Source of the DNA: Diospyros lotus | Lineage: Eukaryota; Streptophyta; Magnoliopsida; Ericales; Ebenaceae | Assembly (NCBI RefSeq): GCF_014633365.1 | Contig: NC_068350.1 | Coordinates: 30,309,119-30,373,118 of the forward strand | Direction: 5' to 3' | DNA: 64,000 nt | Part shown: positions 11,940 through 23,754 of the stretch, piece by piece | How the letters are laid out: each line of letters starts with the position of its first letter | Position numbering within the stretch: position 1 is the stretch's first letter | Notes under the pieces: model-generated | Database searches by the model: none | Seen by the model: only the letters and a program-made list of their open reading frames with translations | What the model was told of the DNA's origin: nothing | Program-made: the position numbers and the translations under genes

Positions 11940-12290
11940 GAAACATAATAGTCGATAGAAGAAAAGATTAGTCAACTATTTTTACAAGTAAAACTAAGAA
12001 TAGTCGACAGACATATACTGATAGTCGACTATTTTTAATACAAAAATCCAATAGTCGACAGACATACTTGAATAGTCGATAGTTGCTGAAATGAGAAGAA
12101 ATTTTTGAATTTTATGAACAAAAATAGTCGACAGATCAGAATGCATAGTCGACTATTTTTACTCGATAGTCGACAGATGCTAAAATAGTCGACAGATGCT
12201 TAAATAGTCGACAGAACATAAAAAATAGTCGACTATTTTGAAGCATAGTCGACAGAATGATCCTGATAGTCGACTATTCTATAGAAAATC
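11940..12290. repeat. GTCGAC palindrome array, downstream of extra ORF
   Basis: About fifteen copies of TAGTCGACAG or TAGTCGACTATTT (some as TAGTCGATAG) occur at irregular 15-30 base spacing, in both orientations because GTCGAC is self-complementary. The same motif recurs on the other side of the extra ORF at 17330-17540. Confidence 0.85.
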
Positions 12291-13862
12291 TTGAATTTTT
12301 AATACATTCTTAATTGATTCTGTTAGAAACTCATTTTGATTATCTTTAAAGCAAGTTGAGATTATCAAAAGTTTAATTTGAAACAAATCATTCTTTCATC
12401 CATACTCAAAATTTCATATCTTGCTTTAAGACTTATATACTAAAAATGTATTTTCTCATTCATATAATCCATATAGTAGAAATTAATTTTCATATAGTCA
12501 TTATCAAAACTATTTTATTACTAAGAGTGAAATATCAATCTCCCCCTTTTTGATGATGACAAAACAAATATGAAAAATGTGAAAATCAATTTACTCATTT
12601 TATCTCTCCCTTTTTGTCAATATCAAATAATAAGAATACTCCCTTTTTTGAAACACACTGAGTCTCCCCCTTAAACCAAGGTGCACATAAATAATTCAAC
12701 CAGATCATTCAGCCCTACTTAAACATACATTAGCAAGAGTGAAATGTCAATACTAAAACATTCATTCATAGAGTAATAGTTGAGTGCAACAAAAACATAT
12801 AACAAAAGCTACTAGTAAATCTGCCAAAACAAGCATACATAAGGTAAAAATAAAGTGAAATGTATGATGAGGGCATCATCTAAACATCTGGAGAGATGGA
12901 TGAAGGAGAAAACTGAGCGGATGAAGGAGAGTCAACTGGTGGAATAGATGGAGATGTAGCAGGTGGAGGAAACTGAGAAGAGAACAACTGAATAAGGTAC
13001 CCCATCTGAGAAGATAGGTCTTCTTGCTACTGATGAAGACTCTGTAGATCTAGCTTGACTTCTTCTCAAAATTCTTGTAGGCTAGCTTCAACTCTTGATA
13101 TATCTAATTTAAGATCTGCCATTCCTTGAACCACTAAGTCTTCATGAGATGATGATGGTCCTTCTGATCTTCTTTTCTTGTTAGGCCTTTCAATTTGGTC
13201 TGCTTTAACCCATTCCCCATCCCTGTGTGCATAGCCAGTTCTAATAGGTGTCTTGTCATTAATGTGTTGAGATTGGCTTAGATATACTTTTCTAGCACTG
13301 TCCATGTCTCCAACCAGACGATCTAGTAAAAGACTGACTGCCATACCATAAGGAAGGGACCTAGTTTTTGTGGAAAGAGCACCTACCATCAAGTTAATCA
13401 TCAGATGACACAGATTTGACCTTCTCCTGGCCTTAATACATTGGAGTAGCCACAAGTCAAGTCTTGTAACAAGAGAGAAACTTCCATTTCTAGGGTGAAT
13501 CATTTGACAACAAATCAGATGAAGAATCCTAGTGTTCAAGTCCATTTTGGATGTGTCAGAAATCTTAGATGTAAGTGAGTCATCTCCTATGACTTCTTTA
13601 CTGGCTTGAAGAAAATCTTGAGTCCAGGAAGCATAGTCCTCTCCATCTAAAGGGATTTTAAACTGTTCGTGGATTAGCATCATGGTGATTTCCATATGAA
13701 CATCCCCAATGTTAGTCTTGAACTTTTTATCCGATTTTCTCTTATGAAAGATATTGTTGGCATTGGAATAAAAAGCCCTAACCACATCTTCATATATGCA
13801 TCGATGAATTGTTAAGAAATCCCACCAACCGAAATCCTTAAATGTCTGAATGTAGGGAAAAC

Positions 13863-16846
13863 TGTAACGCCCCGCTCCCACTTACGGGTGTTACTCGTGA
13901 ACAATCACCCGAATTGTCCACCTGCCCGGCCTTAGGCGAAGGGTGGACCATGTTTCAAGACGAAACGCCCTAGGTGGGGACTAGGCTCGTCCTTCCCTTC
14001 GCTGAATCCCAGGATTTGCCAGCGGAATTGGGCTTTAGCCACACCGCATTGGTTATAAAGAAAATCTCCTTCAGGCGCCCAACCGCCATTTTTTTTTTTT
14101 AATTCTTTTCCATCGAAGAACTTTACCGGGCTCCAAAAATCACCATCTAAACCAATCCATTGATGGATCACCAATTTTGGAGGAAAAACTCATCATTTTC
14201 AATTTTCCAAATTTTCGGTGTTTTCTCCAAAAATGTCCGAAAATCCATTTGCTTTGAAAATTTCTCTGGGGCCCAAAATCGATTTAGAAATGCCCCAATT
14301 TATCCCAAAATTCCATTTTTTTAAAAAAAATTGGCCGACGGGGCCCACTGGCACGCCTGGGGCCTGCGCGGGGCCCCGCTGGACGCTGGCTGCGCGGGCT
14401 GGCCGCGCATGCCGCGCGCCCGCCCGCCCGCGCGCGCGCCCGTGCGCTGGCACGGCCGCTTGCTCGCGCGCGCGGCCGCGGCAGCCCGCGCGCGCGCGGC
14501 CGCCCATGCGGCCCTGCCCGCGCGCAGGCTGCAGCCTGCTGCTGCTGATTTCCAGCAGCTTCCAGCTGCTGGTTCCCTCCTTTTCTCTTCTTTTTTTTTT
14601 TTTTTTCTTTGGGCTATAAAACCCCAAATTTTCCAGAAATTCCACTCCAAAAAAAATGCATTGAAAATTTCCACATTTCCAATTTCCAAGCCTATTTTTA
14701 CAACAAAAATTCTTTTCTCCAAACTCACAATTTATTCCAAAATAAATTACATTCATGGTTCTAGGCCTTCACAAGCCCTTGCAACCCTTAACATACATCA
14801 CATGAAGCACTTACCAATAATAGGCTTCCCTAAGCCATTAAACCACAATTGAACACCACAAACCTAGGCTTCTCAAGCCATAACCTTAACTTTACAACAA
14901 AATAAAATGATACACCATGAGCTTCAACCACAAGCTTCCAACACATTCCCTTTTCTTCTTTTGGCATAAGAACAACCTACAAGGGGAGGATAAAACCTCA
15001 TGAGCTCAAAAGCTCAGTAAGGGTGCATATGCAAAGTAAATACAAGCATAACAAGTCTATGTAATAACAAATGCATGCAAGTATGGTTAGGTCATTTCAT
15101 CCTCACAACCCAACATGGTTTGAGGCATCAACCTACCACTTCTTTCCCACCCCCATGGCCTATGTCTCATGAACAAATAAAGCATGCAAAAAGATACATA
15201 AAGATTTATGCAACCTACTTACAATGCAATGCAAGGCCTCCACCACTTGGGGCCATCCCTTACCTTATTCTTGAACCTTCATATCTTTATTTCAAGAGAA
15301 CTTCCAACCCCATTTTCTCCCACCTAAAATGGCATTTCAACTTGTCACTCATCTTGCATACAAGAATACTAATTAGAGAAGAGAAGAATGGAACATACCT
15401 TGGCTTCATCTTCATTTCTTCTCCATTCTTCCATTTTCTCCCTTTCTTCTTCTTGGAAGACAACTCTTCCTTCCTCTCCTTTTCTTTGTTTCCTTCCTTC
15501 TTCATTTCTACAAATGGCCAAAAGGGAGACAAGTCTCCCACACTTGCCTTTTTATACTATCCTTTCCCATTTTCAAGAATGGATCTCCACCATCCATTCA
15601 AAGCACAATCCATGTGCTTAAGGAGAATTAAATCTCCACCACTCATTTCAAATAAACAAGTTTCCTCTCTTGGAGAAAACACAATCCATGCTCTTCATCT
15701 TGATTAACCTCATCCATTGGATCATTTGGCCTTTTCAAGATTTAATCTCCACCATTTAAAGAAAGCACACTTTAAGGAGTTGGCAATCCATGCCAATCTC
15801 AAGCTTTCATCCACCACCGTTGGATCACAATCCCTTTAAAAGATTAATCCCAACCATTGGATCATTTGGACATTTCTTTTTCTTTCTCATTTACTTTAAT
15901 GAGACAATTATATATCATTTTCAAGACTTAATCCAAGCCATTGGATATATTTCACCCTTTTCAAGACTTGATCCTAACCCTTGGATCACTTGGGAGATTT
16001 CTATTTATTTCTCATTTAAATAAATTCTCCCATTTTCACTCATAAATGAGTGACTAATTTCCATTTCTTTCCCATTTAAATTAATGGGACTAATTTCACA
16101 TCCATCACACTTGAGAGACATAATTCCTTTATTTCCCATTTAAATTAATGGGACTAATTTCCAACATCACATTTGAGAGACATAAATACTTTCTTATGTA
16201 TTTAAATAACTCTCATATTTTTCAAGGCATTAATGGTGACCATTTACCATTTTCTTTTTGGATTTTCTTTAATCCATATAATCATGCCTCTTATTAAATG
16301 CTTGAAAGACCATTTAATATTTCTTTTGCATTTAATTAATTTCTTCTCCAACTCATAAATCCACATATATAATTTCTCTTAAATTTCCAAGATTATGCCA
16401 AGTGTCACTCTAAGACACAAACTTGGCTTCCAATTCTTTATCTTGGTCCTCCATGTGGCATTACCACATTAATTCACTAACTTAGGGAAAATTAAATTAT
16501 TCTCCTCAAATAATTTATTATCCACCATTTTCCCTATTTCCATAATTAATTTCCTTCATGGAATCCCCCAAAATTCCCAAATACTATTTGTGAATTTATT
16601 AATCCCACATATTTCCTCATAAATATCATATTGGGATTTTTATTCACTTATACACCTAATTCCACATAGGAATTATTTTTAATTTATCTAAATACTCTTT
16701 TTATTGGATTTTCCTATCCAAATTACCAAAATACCCTTCTCATGGGCATTCTCAATCTCAAGGATCATCACTTCCTCAAGGGCATTTTTGGAAGTATACT
16801 CACTTCCTTTCCTATTCTCTTAACACTGGTTACACCGGGTGTTACA
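13863..16846 (-). mobile_element. Solo LTR (Ty3/gypsy type, about 2.98 kb) inside copia extra ORF
   Basis: The insert has TGTAACGCCCC at its left end and GTGTTACA at its right end. It is flanked by AAAAC at 13858-13862 and 16847-16851. No internal domain is present, so it is a solo LTR left by LTR-LTR recombination. On the minus strand the start TGTAACACCCGG followed by 'phrases' like GGTATTTTGGTAATTTGG is typical of plant chromovirus LTRs. Open frames inside (for example in the 14320-14850 GC-rich block and 15075-15707) are low-complexity and not called. Confidence 0.88.
14330..14580. repeat. Extreme GC-rich, alternating CG tract in solo LTR
   Basis: About 250 bases of nearly pure G+C with alternating runs such as CGCGCGCGCC (about 14428-14440 and 14468-14505), inside an otherwise AT-rich LTR. 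Three unrelated long open frames on both strands result from the composition alone. Confidence 0.7.
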
Positions 16847-17329
16847 AAAACCAATGGATTCTAGAAATGATAAGTCCAAATAACGACTTTCAAGGACTTC
16901 ACGAGACTCAAAGTACATGGAATACCTTTCTTGTTGTTCTTCAGAAATGAAAAGTTGGAGTTGAGGTCTCGGATGGGATAGAGGATGGCTTGAAGAACCC
17001 GATTCTTTTTCTTTCCCTTTTCCTTTGCCTTTGCCTTTGCCCTTGTCTGTGTTCTTAGTCCTTGCCATATGGAGTGATTGAAACACGAAGCAGAGCAAGA
17101 GGGATAGACAGAGCAAGAGTAACCGTGCGAAATGGCCTAGAGATCGGGCGACAGATAGAGCCGAGGGATAGCGGATGAAATGAAATGCTTTGGCACTTTG
17201 ATGGAGCACGAGAAACCAAAATAACCGAATGCACTAGGTAAAGGAAAAATCGATACTTCGAGAGGAGGGAAACAACAATACTGACGGTTAGGGTTTTTAA
17301 AAATAAAAGGGGGTCGATAGTCGCCTGGT

Positions 17330-17540
17330 CTTTAAATAGGCGCGATGGGATAGTCGACAGATGATAAGGGTTGTCGACTATTTTATTAAAAAGAACAAGG
17401 AAATAGTCGACAGATGCAATATAGCTGTCGACTAATTTGGCTTACACTAGGCGAATAGTCGACTAGGCTGAAACTGCTGTCGACTATCTCTTAATGACTT
17501 AGTCAATACCAGCACAACTGCTGTCGACTATATTTGAGAA
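17330..17540. repeat. GTCGAC palindrome array, upstream of extra ORF
   Basis: About nine copies of AGTCGACAG / GTCGACTATTT lie between the end of pol (17703) and the start of the extra ORF (17068). Motif and spacing match the array at 11940-12290. Confidence 0.8.
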
Positions 17541-17702
17541 TAATATTGATAAGCTTGCAGAGATGCCCCAAACATCACTAATGAATTTTGGCTCGATAAC
17601 ATTCTGTCAATTATATAAATTGATTTGACAGAATTGAATCTTTGCCTTCTCAATAATATATATGTATAAAACAAACATTAGAAAGGAGCACAACACACTT
17701 AC

Positions 17703-20364
17703 TCATGTTATGATTAATCCTAGTTCACTTCTAAAATATTCAAACTTTTCTCTATCAAGAGGTTTTGTAAAGATATCTGCTACTTGATGATTTGTATCTA
17801 TGAATTCAAGACTTATGTCTCCTTTTCGAACATGGTCTCTAATAAAATGATGTTTTACTTCTATATGTTTAGTTCTTGCATGAAACACTGGATTTTTTTG
17901 TTAAAGCTATAGCACTAGTATTGTCACATTTTATTGGGATATTTTGAAGCCTTATGCCATAGTCTTCTACTTGGTATTTTATCCATAATATTTGAGCACA
18001 ACAATTTCTAGCTGCTACATACTCAGCCTCAGTAGATGATAGAGCCATTGTATTTTGTTTTCTACTTGACCAAGATACCAAACAATTTCCTAAGAATTGA
18101 CATGAACCACTTGTACCTTTTCTATCTATTTTACATCCATCATAATCTGCATCAGTGTATGCTACTAGTTTAAAAATATTTGATTTTGCATAAAATAGTT
18201 CTAGATTTGTAGATCCTTTTAGGTATCTCAAAATTCTTTTAACTGCTTTCAAGTGAGATTCTTTGGGATTAGATTGGAACATAGCATATAAGCACACACT
18301 AAACATAATATCAGGTCTACTAGCTGTTAAATAGAGCAAAAAGCCAATCATACTTCTATACAGCTTGTTATCTACAGCTTTCCCTAATTCATCTTTATCT
18401 AGGGTTTGAGAACTACTCATAGGTGTAGCCATAGGTTTACAATCTTGAACCTCAAACCTTTTGAGAAGATCTCTTATGTATTTTTGTTGAGAAATATATA
18501 TACCTTCTTCTTCTTGTTTTATTTGCAATCCTAGAAAGTACTTAAGTTCTCCCATCATACTCATCTCAAATTCTCCTTGCATAAGAATTGCAAATTGATC
18601 ACAAAGAGATTTATTTGTAGATCCAAAAATGATGTCATCCACATATATTTGAACTAATAAGATGTCCTTATCATGACTTCTTATAAATAATGTTGTATCT
18701 ATTTGGCCTCTTTTAAATCCTTTTTCTAAGAGAAACTTACTAAGTCTCTCATAACAAGCTCTAAGGGCTTGTTTTAGACCATATAAAGCTTTAGATAATT
18801 TGAACACATGGTCTTCATATTTGTGATTTTCAAAGCCCGAGGGTTGTTTTACATAAACTTCTTCATTAATATACCCATTTAAGAAAGCACTCTTAACATC
18901 CATTTGATATAATTTGAAGTTTTTAAAACAAGCAAATGCTAACAACATTCTTATGGCTTCCAACCTAGCAACAGGGGCATAAGTTTCATCATAGTCTATA
19001 CCTTCTTCTTGACTATAACCTTGAGCCACTAACCTTGCTTTGTTTCTAGTTACAACTCTATTTGCATCCATCTTATTCCTAAATACCCATTTTGTGCCTA
19101 TAATAGGATAATCCTTTAGTCTTGGCACTAGTTTCCAAACTTCACTTCTTTCAAATTGATTTAGTTCTTCTTGCATGGCAATAATCCAATTTTCATCTTC
19201 TAAAGCTTCTTTGATATTTTTGGGTTCAACTTGAGATAGGAAGGCAGCACATTGGCATTCATTCCTAATGGAAGATCTAGTTCTAATGCCTTTGGATGGA
19301 TCTCCTAAGATTTCATTCATTTTGACATATTTCCTTTCTCTTGGAAATGTTGGTTCTTTTTCAAATTGATGTTCTTGATCTTCTTCAATTGAATCGTTTT
19401 CTTGAGCATTAGACTCATTTTGTCTTATAGAAAGTTTTTTAAAATTTTGAGTTACATTATTTTCACCATCTTCTCTAGGTTTTGGAAACTCAAAGCTTAT
19501 ATCATCAACTATTACTTGAATTGTTTCCTCTACCACTAGGGTTCTTTTGTTGAATACCCTATAACCTTTACTTTGAGATGAATAACCTAAGAATATACCT
19601 TCATCACTTTTAGCATCAAATTTACCTAGAGATTCTTTTCCATTGTTGAGAATATAGCAAGTACTACCAAATACATGAAAATGACTTATGTTGGGTTTTC
19701 TTCCTTTAAATAATTCATATGGAGTCTTTTTCAATAAAGGCCTAATTGAAACTCTATTTAAAATATGGCAGGCAGTATGCACAGCTTCTGCCCAAAAGTA
19801 CTTAGGAAGGTTTTTATCACAAAGCATTGTTCTAGCCATTTCTTGTAAAGATCTATTCTTTCTTTCTACTACACCATTTTGTTGAGGAGTCCTAGCACAA
19901 GAAAAGTTATGATCTATTCCATTTTCTTCACAAAACAGTTTGAAAGATTCATTTTCAAATTCTCCTCCATGATCACTTCTAATTTTTGAAATACAAGAGC
20001 CTTTTTCTCTTTGAATTCTTTTACTAAAAATTTCAAATGACATAAATGTTTCATTTTTAGATGCAAGAAAAATTACCCATGTGAATCTAGAATAATCATC
20101 TACTATAACTAAGACATATTGTTTACCTCCTAAGCTTAGAGTCCTCATTGGACCAAATAAGTCTAAGTGAAGTAGTGTTAGAGGTCTAGATGTTGATACT
20201 TCATTTATTGGTTTGAATGATATACTGATTTGTTTGCCTTTCATGCAAGTGCCACAAATGTGATCTCTTTCAAATTTAAGCTTAGGCAATCTAATAACAA
20301 GATCATGTTTCACTAACTTGTTTATTAGGTTCATACTAGCATACCCTAACCTATTATGCCACAA
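17703..20364 (-). pseudogene. Copia integrase / reverse transcriptase / RNase H
   Basis: A long frame (20364-17869) begins in the GAG-pre-integrase zinc-binding region ([11 protein letters not shown], later CGTCMKGKQ; the usual second His of LGH is Tyr). The integrase core has its three acidic residues in HLDLFGP (about residue 68), SDHGGEF (about 130) and [10 protein letters not shown] (about 166). Reverse transcriptase follows with [11 protein letters not shown] and the catalytic YVDD (about residue 570). RNase H has YTDADYDG (about 735) and [11 protein letters not shown] one-base shift near 17880 separates the last 60 residues (IFTKPLDREKF). An in-frame stop lies just upstream of the MWHN start. 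The catalytic motifs look intact, so decay is mild, in keeping with the small LTR divergence. Confidence 0.93.
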
Positions 20365-20770
20365 CTAAGAATATTGAGATGAATTTGCAACTAAACAGTT
20401 TTCCATTTTGGGAGATTCTAGGAATGTGAGATAGATGTTTCCTACTCTATTTCCTTTTAATTTTATTTCTTTTGACTTAGAGCACACAACTTTACAAGAG
20501 TTAGCATCAAAACAAACTTCATAGTTTAAATCACATAGTTGACTAAAACTAATCAAATTATGTTTAAGACCATCAACAAGAAACACATTCTCTAAAGTAA
20601 TATTTTCAAAAGAAATAGAACCCATACCTATAATCTTACCTTGAGAATTGTCACCATAGAAAACCTTACCTCCTTCCTTGAGAACAATGTTGCTGAGAAG
20701 ATCTTAATCTCCTGTCATGTGCCTTGAGCAGCCACTATCAAGGAACCACTTGCTCCTTGGATCATTTGAA
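20365..20770 (-). pseudogene. Copia protease region
   Basis: The minus-strand frame near 20760-20715 reads WFLDSGCSRHMTG, the aspartic protease active site (D-S-G) of copia elements. It continues through GMGSISFENITLENVFLVDG to the stop at 20365. The protease would process the gag-pol polyprotein. A stop just after the active site (about 20706) and the stop at 20365 break it from its neighbours. Confidence 0.8.
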
Positions 20771-20875
20771 ACCAATGCAGCCTACACAAGAAATCATTCA
20801 CGTTGTTCCCTTTGGTACCCACATCTTCTTGGGTCCATTCTTGTTAGAAGATACTACATTTTTAGGAACCCAAAC

Positions 20876-22423
20876 TTATTTGAATTTTTGAGGAAAATTT
20901 CGTATGAAACATTTGTTAATTGAGTGACCATCTTTTCCACAGTAGTGACAGGTAATACCTCTTTTTGAAAACTTTGATTTGAAAAATGGTTTTCTTTGAA
21001 TAAATTTTTGGTTTGCTGCTTTAACAAACACTATCTTACTAGAGCTTGCTTGGAATGGGTCAAATCCAATTCCTTGTTTATTTCCAAAGTTTCTTTGAGC
21101 TCCAAGTATCATTTCTAGTTTATTTTTACCTTCAACCAACTTTTCTAACGATTCCTTCATGTCTTTGTTTTCTTTCAAAAGATTTTCCTTTTCAGCACTT
21201 AAACTGTTTCTTTCATTTTCTAACAGTTCTATTTTAACATTCAGATTATTTACCTCATTTTCTAAGGAATTTAATTCTTTTTTTAAATCAATATTTTTCT
21301 CATTCATATGCTCACATTCACATAGCAAGTCATTAAATGCATCATGAAGTTCTTCAAAAGTAAAGTCAGAGGATAGATTAGGATGCTGAGAATTTACCTC
21401 ATCCTCAATATTGGCCATAAAGCAAATGTTGGCAACTTCATCATCTTGAGACTCATCACTTGATGAGAGATCTTCTTCACCCCATGCAGCTAGAGCCTTT
21501 TTCTTCATTTTCCTTTCCTTGCGATCCATCTTTTTTAGTTGAGGGCAGTCACTTCTAATGTGACCTAGCTTCTTACATTCAAAACATCGAAGCTTATTAG
21601 ATGGATTAGACTCTTTTTGATCTTTTTCTTTCCGAAATGTCTTCCTTTGATTAAACCTACCTTTCTTCATAAATTTCTTAAATTTCCTAGCTAATAGAGC
21701 AAAATCATCATCTTCACTGTCCTAAGAGTCTTTTTCTTCTTTTTCAACTTTAAAGGCTACATTCTTATCTTTCTTTGGTTCAGCATTATCACTTCGTTTC
21801 ATCATGATTTCACGAGTCATTAGTGATCCTAGTAAATTATCAAATTCAAGTTTGTCTAAATCTTTTGCCTCAGTAATAGCAGTGACTTTAGGATCCCATG
21901 ATCTAGGTAAGCTTCTTAGAATCTTCCTAACTTTTTCACCATTTGTAAAAGTTTTTCCTAGAGACTCTAAAGTTGAAACAATATCATTAAATCTGGTGTA
22001 CATGTCTTTAATAGATTCATTTTCTTTCATAGTAAATAATTCATAGTCATGAACCAGAATATTTATTTTTGTTTCTTTTACCTGGTTTGTACCCTCATGA
22101 GTTACCTCCAGTTTATCCCAAATTTCCTTTGCTGTTTTGCATGTTGATATTCGGTTGAATTCCTCTGGGCATAGTGCACAAATCAATGTGTTCATTGCTT
22201 TTGCATTTGTCTCCATACTCATTCTCTCTTCAGCTGTCCATTTGTCCATCTTTTCCATGTCAGCCAAGGTGACTCCTTTCTTAATAGCTTGCATAAGACT
22301 TGAATCCTGCATAAGATAGATATTCATTCTAGCTTTCCAGTAATTGTAGTTAGTACCATCAAAATAAGGTGGACGAGAAGTACTCTATCCTTCATGATGA
22401 GAGGAGCTAGAAAAGTATGCCAT
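20876..22423 (-). pseudogene. Copia gag (capsid and nucleocapsid)
   Basis: Translation starts at 22423 (MAYFSSSSHHEG). It meets a TAG at 22387-22385, a likely CAG-to-TAG change, then continues through PPYFDGTNYNYWKARM and the helical capsid region (ICALCPEEFNRISTCKTAKEIWDKL). After a second stop at 21724-21722 it runs on in the same frame. The nucleocapsid has two CCHC zinc knuckles, CFECKKLGHIRSDC and CHYCGKDGHSINKC, separated by a long coiled-coil stretch rich in Glu, Asn and Lys (about 21370-21100). The second knuckle and the coiled-coil insertion are notable for a plant copia gag. Confidence 0.85.
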
Positions 22424-22476
22424 TATGTGGATCTTGACCCTAGGTTGTTAGACCTAATTAAAAAAATAGGAACCAC

Positions 22477-22488
22477 GCTCTGATACCA
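22477..22488 (-). other. Primer binding site of copia element
   Basis: TGGTATCAGAGC on the minus strand, complementary to the 3' end of initiator methionine tRNA, lies two bases inside the 5' LTR. Confidence 0.88.
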
Positions 22489-22490
22489 AT

Positions 22491-22814
22491 TGATAGATTT
22501 AAGCTAATGTGGTATCCACCAAGAGGGGGGGTGAATTGGTGTATAAAAAAAATTCTTTTGGAAAGAGAAAATATTTTTGTGTAAAGAGAAATAATTATGA
22601 GGTCTTATTGATGATTACACAAAGTCAAAAGTGCAACGATGCAAACTTAAAAGAGAAAGTATAAAGAGCAGTGAAGACAGAGATTTATAGTGGTTTAGCC
22701 TTCCAAGCTTAATCCACTACCTTAGTTATCCACTAAGGATTTTAAAACCAATATCACTATCAGCCCCCTACTCAATATGAACAGGTCCTCTAATCCTTGA
22801 CTAGGCAATGTACA
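22491..22814 (-). repeat. 5' LTR of copia element
   Basis: TG...CA-bounded on the minus strand and about 97.5 percent identical by eye to 11256-11578. It follows the outer solo LTR directly at 22815. Confidence 0.9.
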
Positions 22815-23754
22815 AACGCATGTAACTCATGTGCTGCACAGCAGATTCGGGCAACTTCGCATCGTTTTCGTATTTCGGCCATAACTTCCTCATTTTAACT
22901 CTGATTCGACTCTCGTTTGAACCTACGCGACCCTCTATTCCCCCTCTATAGGATTATAAAAAAAAAAAGAACTTACCTCACTTTTTTTCTGACTGATTTT
23001 GGCGAATTTTGGCAAAAACTCGCAACTCCGACGAGGCTCGTTCTCCGCTGCTTTCTTCCCACCTTCTTGCAGAACTTCCTCTCCTCTCTATAGAGCAAGT
23101 TCTTCCACTTAAAATGCCTTAACTCTCAAACTTTCTTGGAATGATTTGAGATTAACTCATGGTCTCTATTTATAGATTTCTTGAACCAATCACATTATGC
23201 CACTTATCACAAGCTAAGCCATGGATTCCAAAAACTCAAACCTATAATGAATAACTTTTCAAATCCAAACCTAGAATGAATTTAACTTTTGAAATTCAAG
23301 CTAATACCCCAAACTTCTCCCAAAAGACATTTTGGCGCATATTTCAAGTTTTCAACTTTAATATTTTATCACATGAGCTCCTTATTTCATTTGGATAATT
23401 TTTCTAATTACAATTATACCCTCAAACATCAAATTTATCGAGATACTTAAAATCTCAAAATTAATAATTCAAAATTACTCGATATGTATGATTTTCGGGA
23501 AGCCCTTACCATCATTCGACCTTTTTAGACTACGACTTAGCTTAACTGAAAATCGTCTCTTATTTTATTTCTTTCAGTGTCATAAATCTCACATCGGGAC
23601 ACTCGTCAAAGATATACCTTTTTCCTTAGGTATCTAAGCTCCAAGACACTTTCTACGACCGATTCTGTCACTTGTTGCCATTTCAAGTATATTTTTTGAT
23701 ATTTTAAACTCACTTAAAATACGTGGCATCTTTACAAAAATATAGGGTATTATA

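Larger units (their letters stand above)
12886..17209 (-). pseudogene. Extra ORF of copia element, split by a solo LTR
   Basis: Downstream of RNase H on the same strand, a frame starts at 17068 (MARTKNTDKG) and carries a Lys/Gly-rich repeat (KGKGKGKGKEKE). It runs to about 16852, where a solo LTR with AAAAC duplication interrupts it. The frame resumes at 13857 with FPYIQTFKDFGWWDFLTIHR and a segment VRAFYSN...FKTNIGDVHMEITMMLI. This resembles the plant 'putative transposon protein' domain found in extra ORFs of plant retroelements. Past two in-frame stops (13066 and about 13029) it ends in a Pro/Ser-rich tail at about 12886. Function unknown. No signal peptide or membrane anchor is obvious, so an envelope-like role is not supported. 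Confidence 0.65.
11256..22814 (-). mobile_element. Ty1/copia retrotransposon (SIRE/Tork-type) with extra ORF
   Basis: Two near-identical 323-324 bp direct repeats bound the element; they differ by 8 substitutions and 1 indel by eye. On the minus strand the order is LTR, primer binding site, gag, protease, integrase, reverse transcriptase, RNase H, long spacer, extra ORF, spacer, polypurine tract, LTR. Integrase preceding reverse transcriptase defines Ty1/copia. The total is 11.56 kb including a 2.98-kb solo LTR inserted in the extra ORF, so about 8.6 kb originally. No clean 5-bp target duplication is seen (TTCGA left, AACGC right), although the host LTR is interrupted exactly here. Confidence 0.9.
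9323..23754 (-). mobile_element. Ty3/gypsy solo LTR split by a nested copia element
   Basis: The minus-strand LTR begins TATAATACCCT (23754, an eroded TG start) and ends GAGTGTTACA (9323). A 5-bp duplication CATCG lies at 9318-9322 and 23755-23759. Parts 22815-23754 and 11160-11255 match the 3' LTR of the chromovirus at 45636-46626. Part 9323-11060 matches the 5' LTR end at about 39740-40760. Excluding inserts the LTR is about 2.15 kb. A LINE (9546-10231) and a whole copia element (11256-22814) lie inside it. Confidence 0.8.

Noticed and set aside
11940..12290. Repeat-spacer array reminiscent of CRISPR
   Set aside because: The repeat is only about 10 bases, occurs in both orientations and has irregular spacing.
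14199..14852. Overlapping long open frames on both strands
   Set aside because: They arise from the GC-rich tract, are Arg/Ala/Gly-rich in every frame and lie inside a solo LTR.
15075..15707. 210-residue open frame on the plus strand
   Set aside because: Low-complexity Phe/Ser/Leu-rich sequence in the solo LTR, with no domain; opposite-strand frames are equally open.
12886..17209. Retroviral envelope-like gene of a SIRE-type copia
   Set aside because: Position fits, but no signal peptide, transmembrane anchor or cleavage-type motif can be seen; described as an extra ORF of unknown function.
17869..20364. Integrated plant pararetrovirus
   Set aside because: Integrase precedes reverse transcriptase and LTRs flank the unit; no movement or coat protein motifs are seen, so it is a Ty1/copia retrotransposon.
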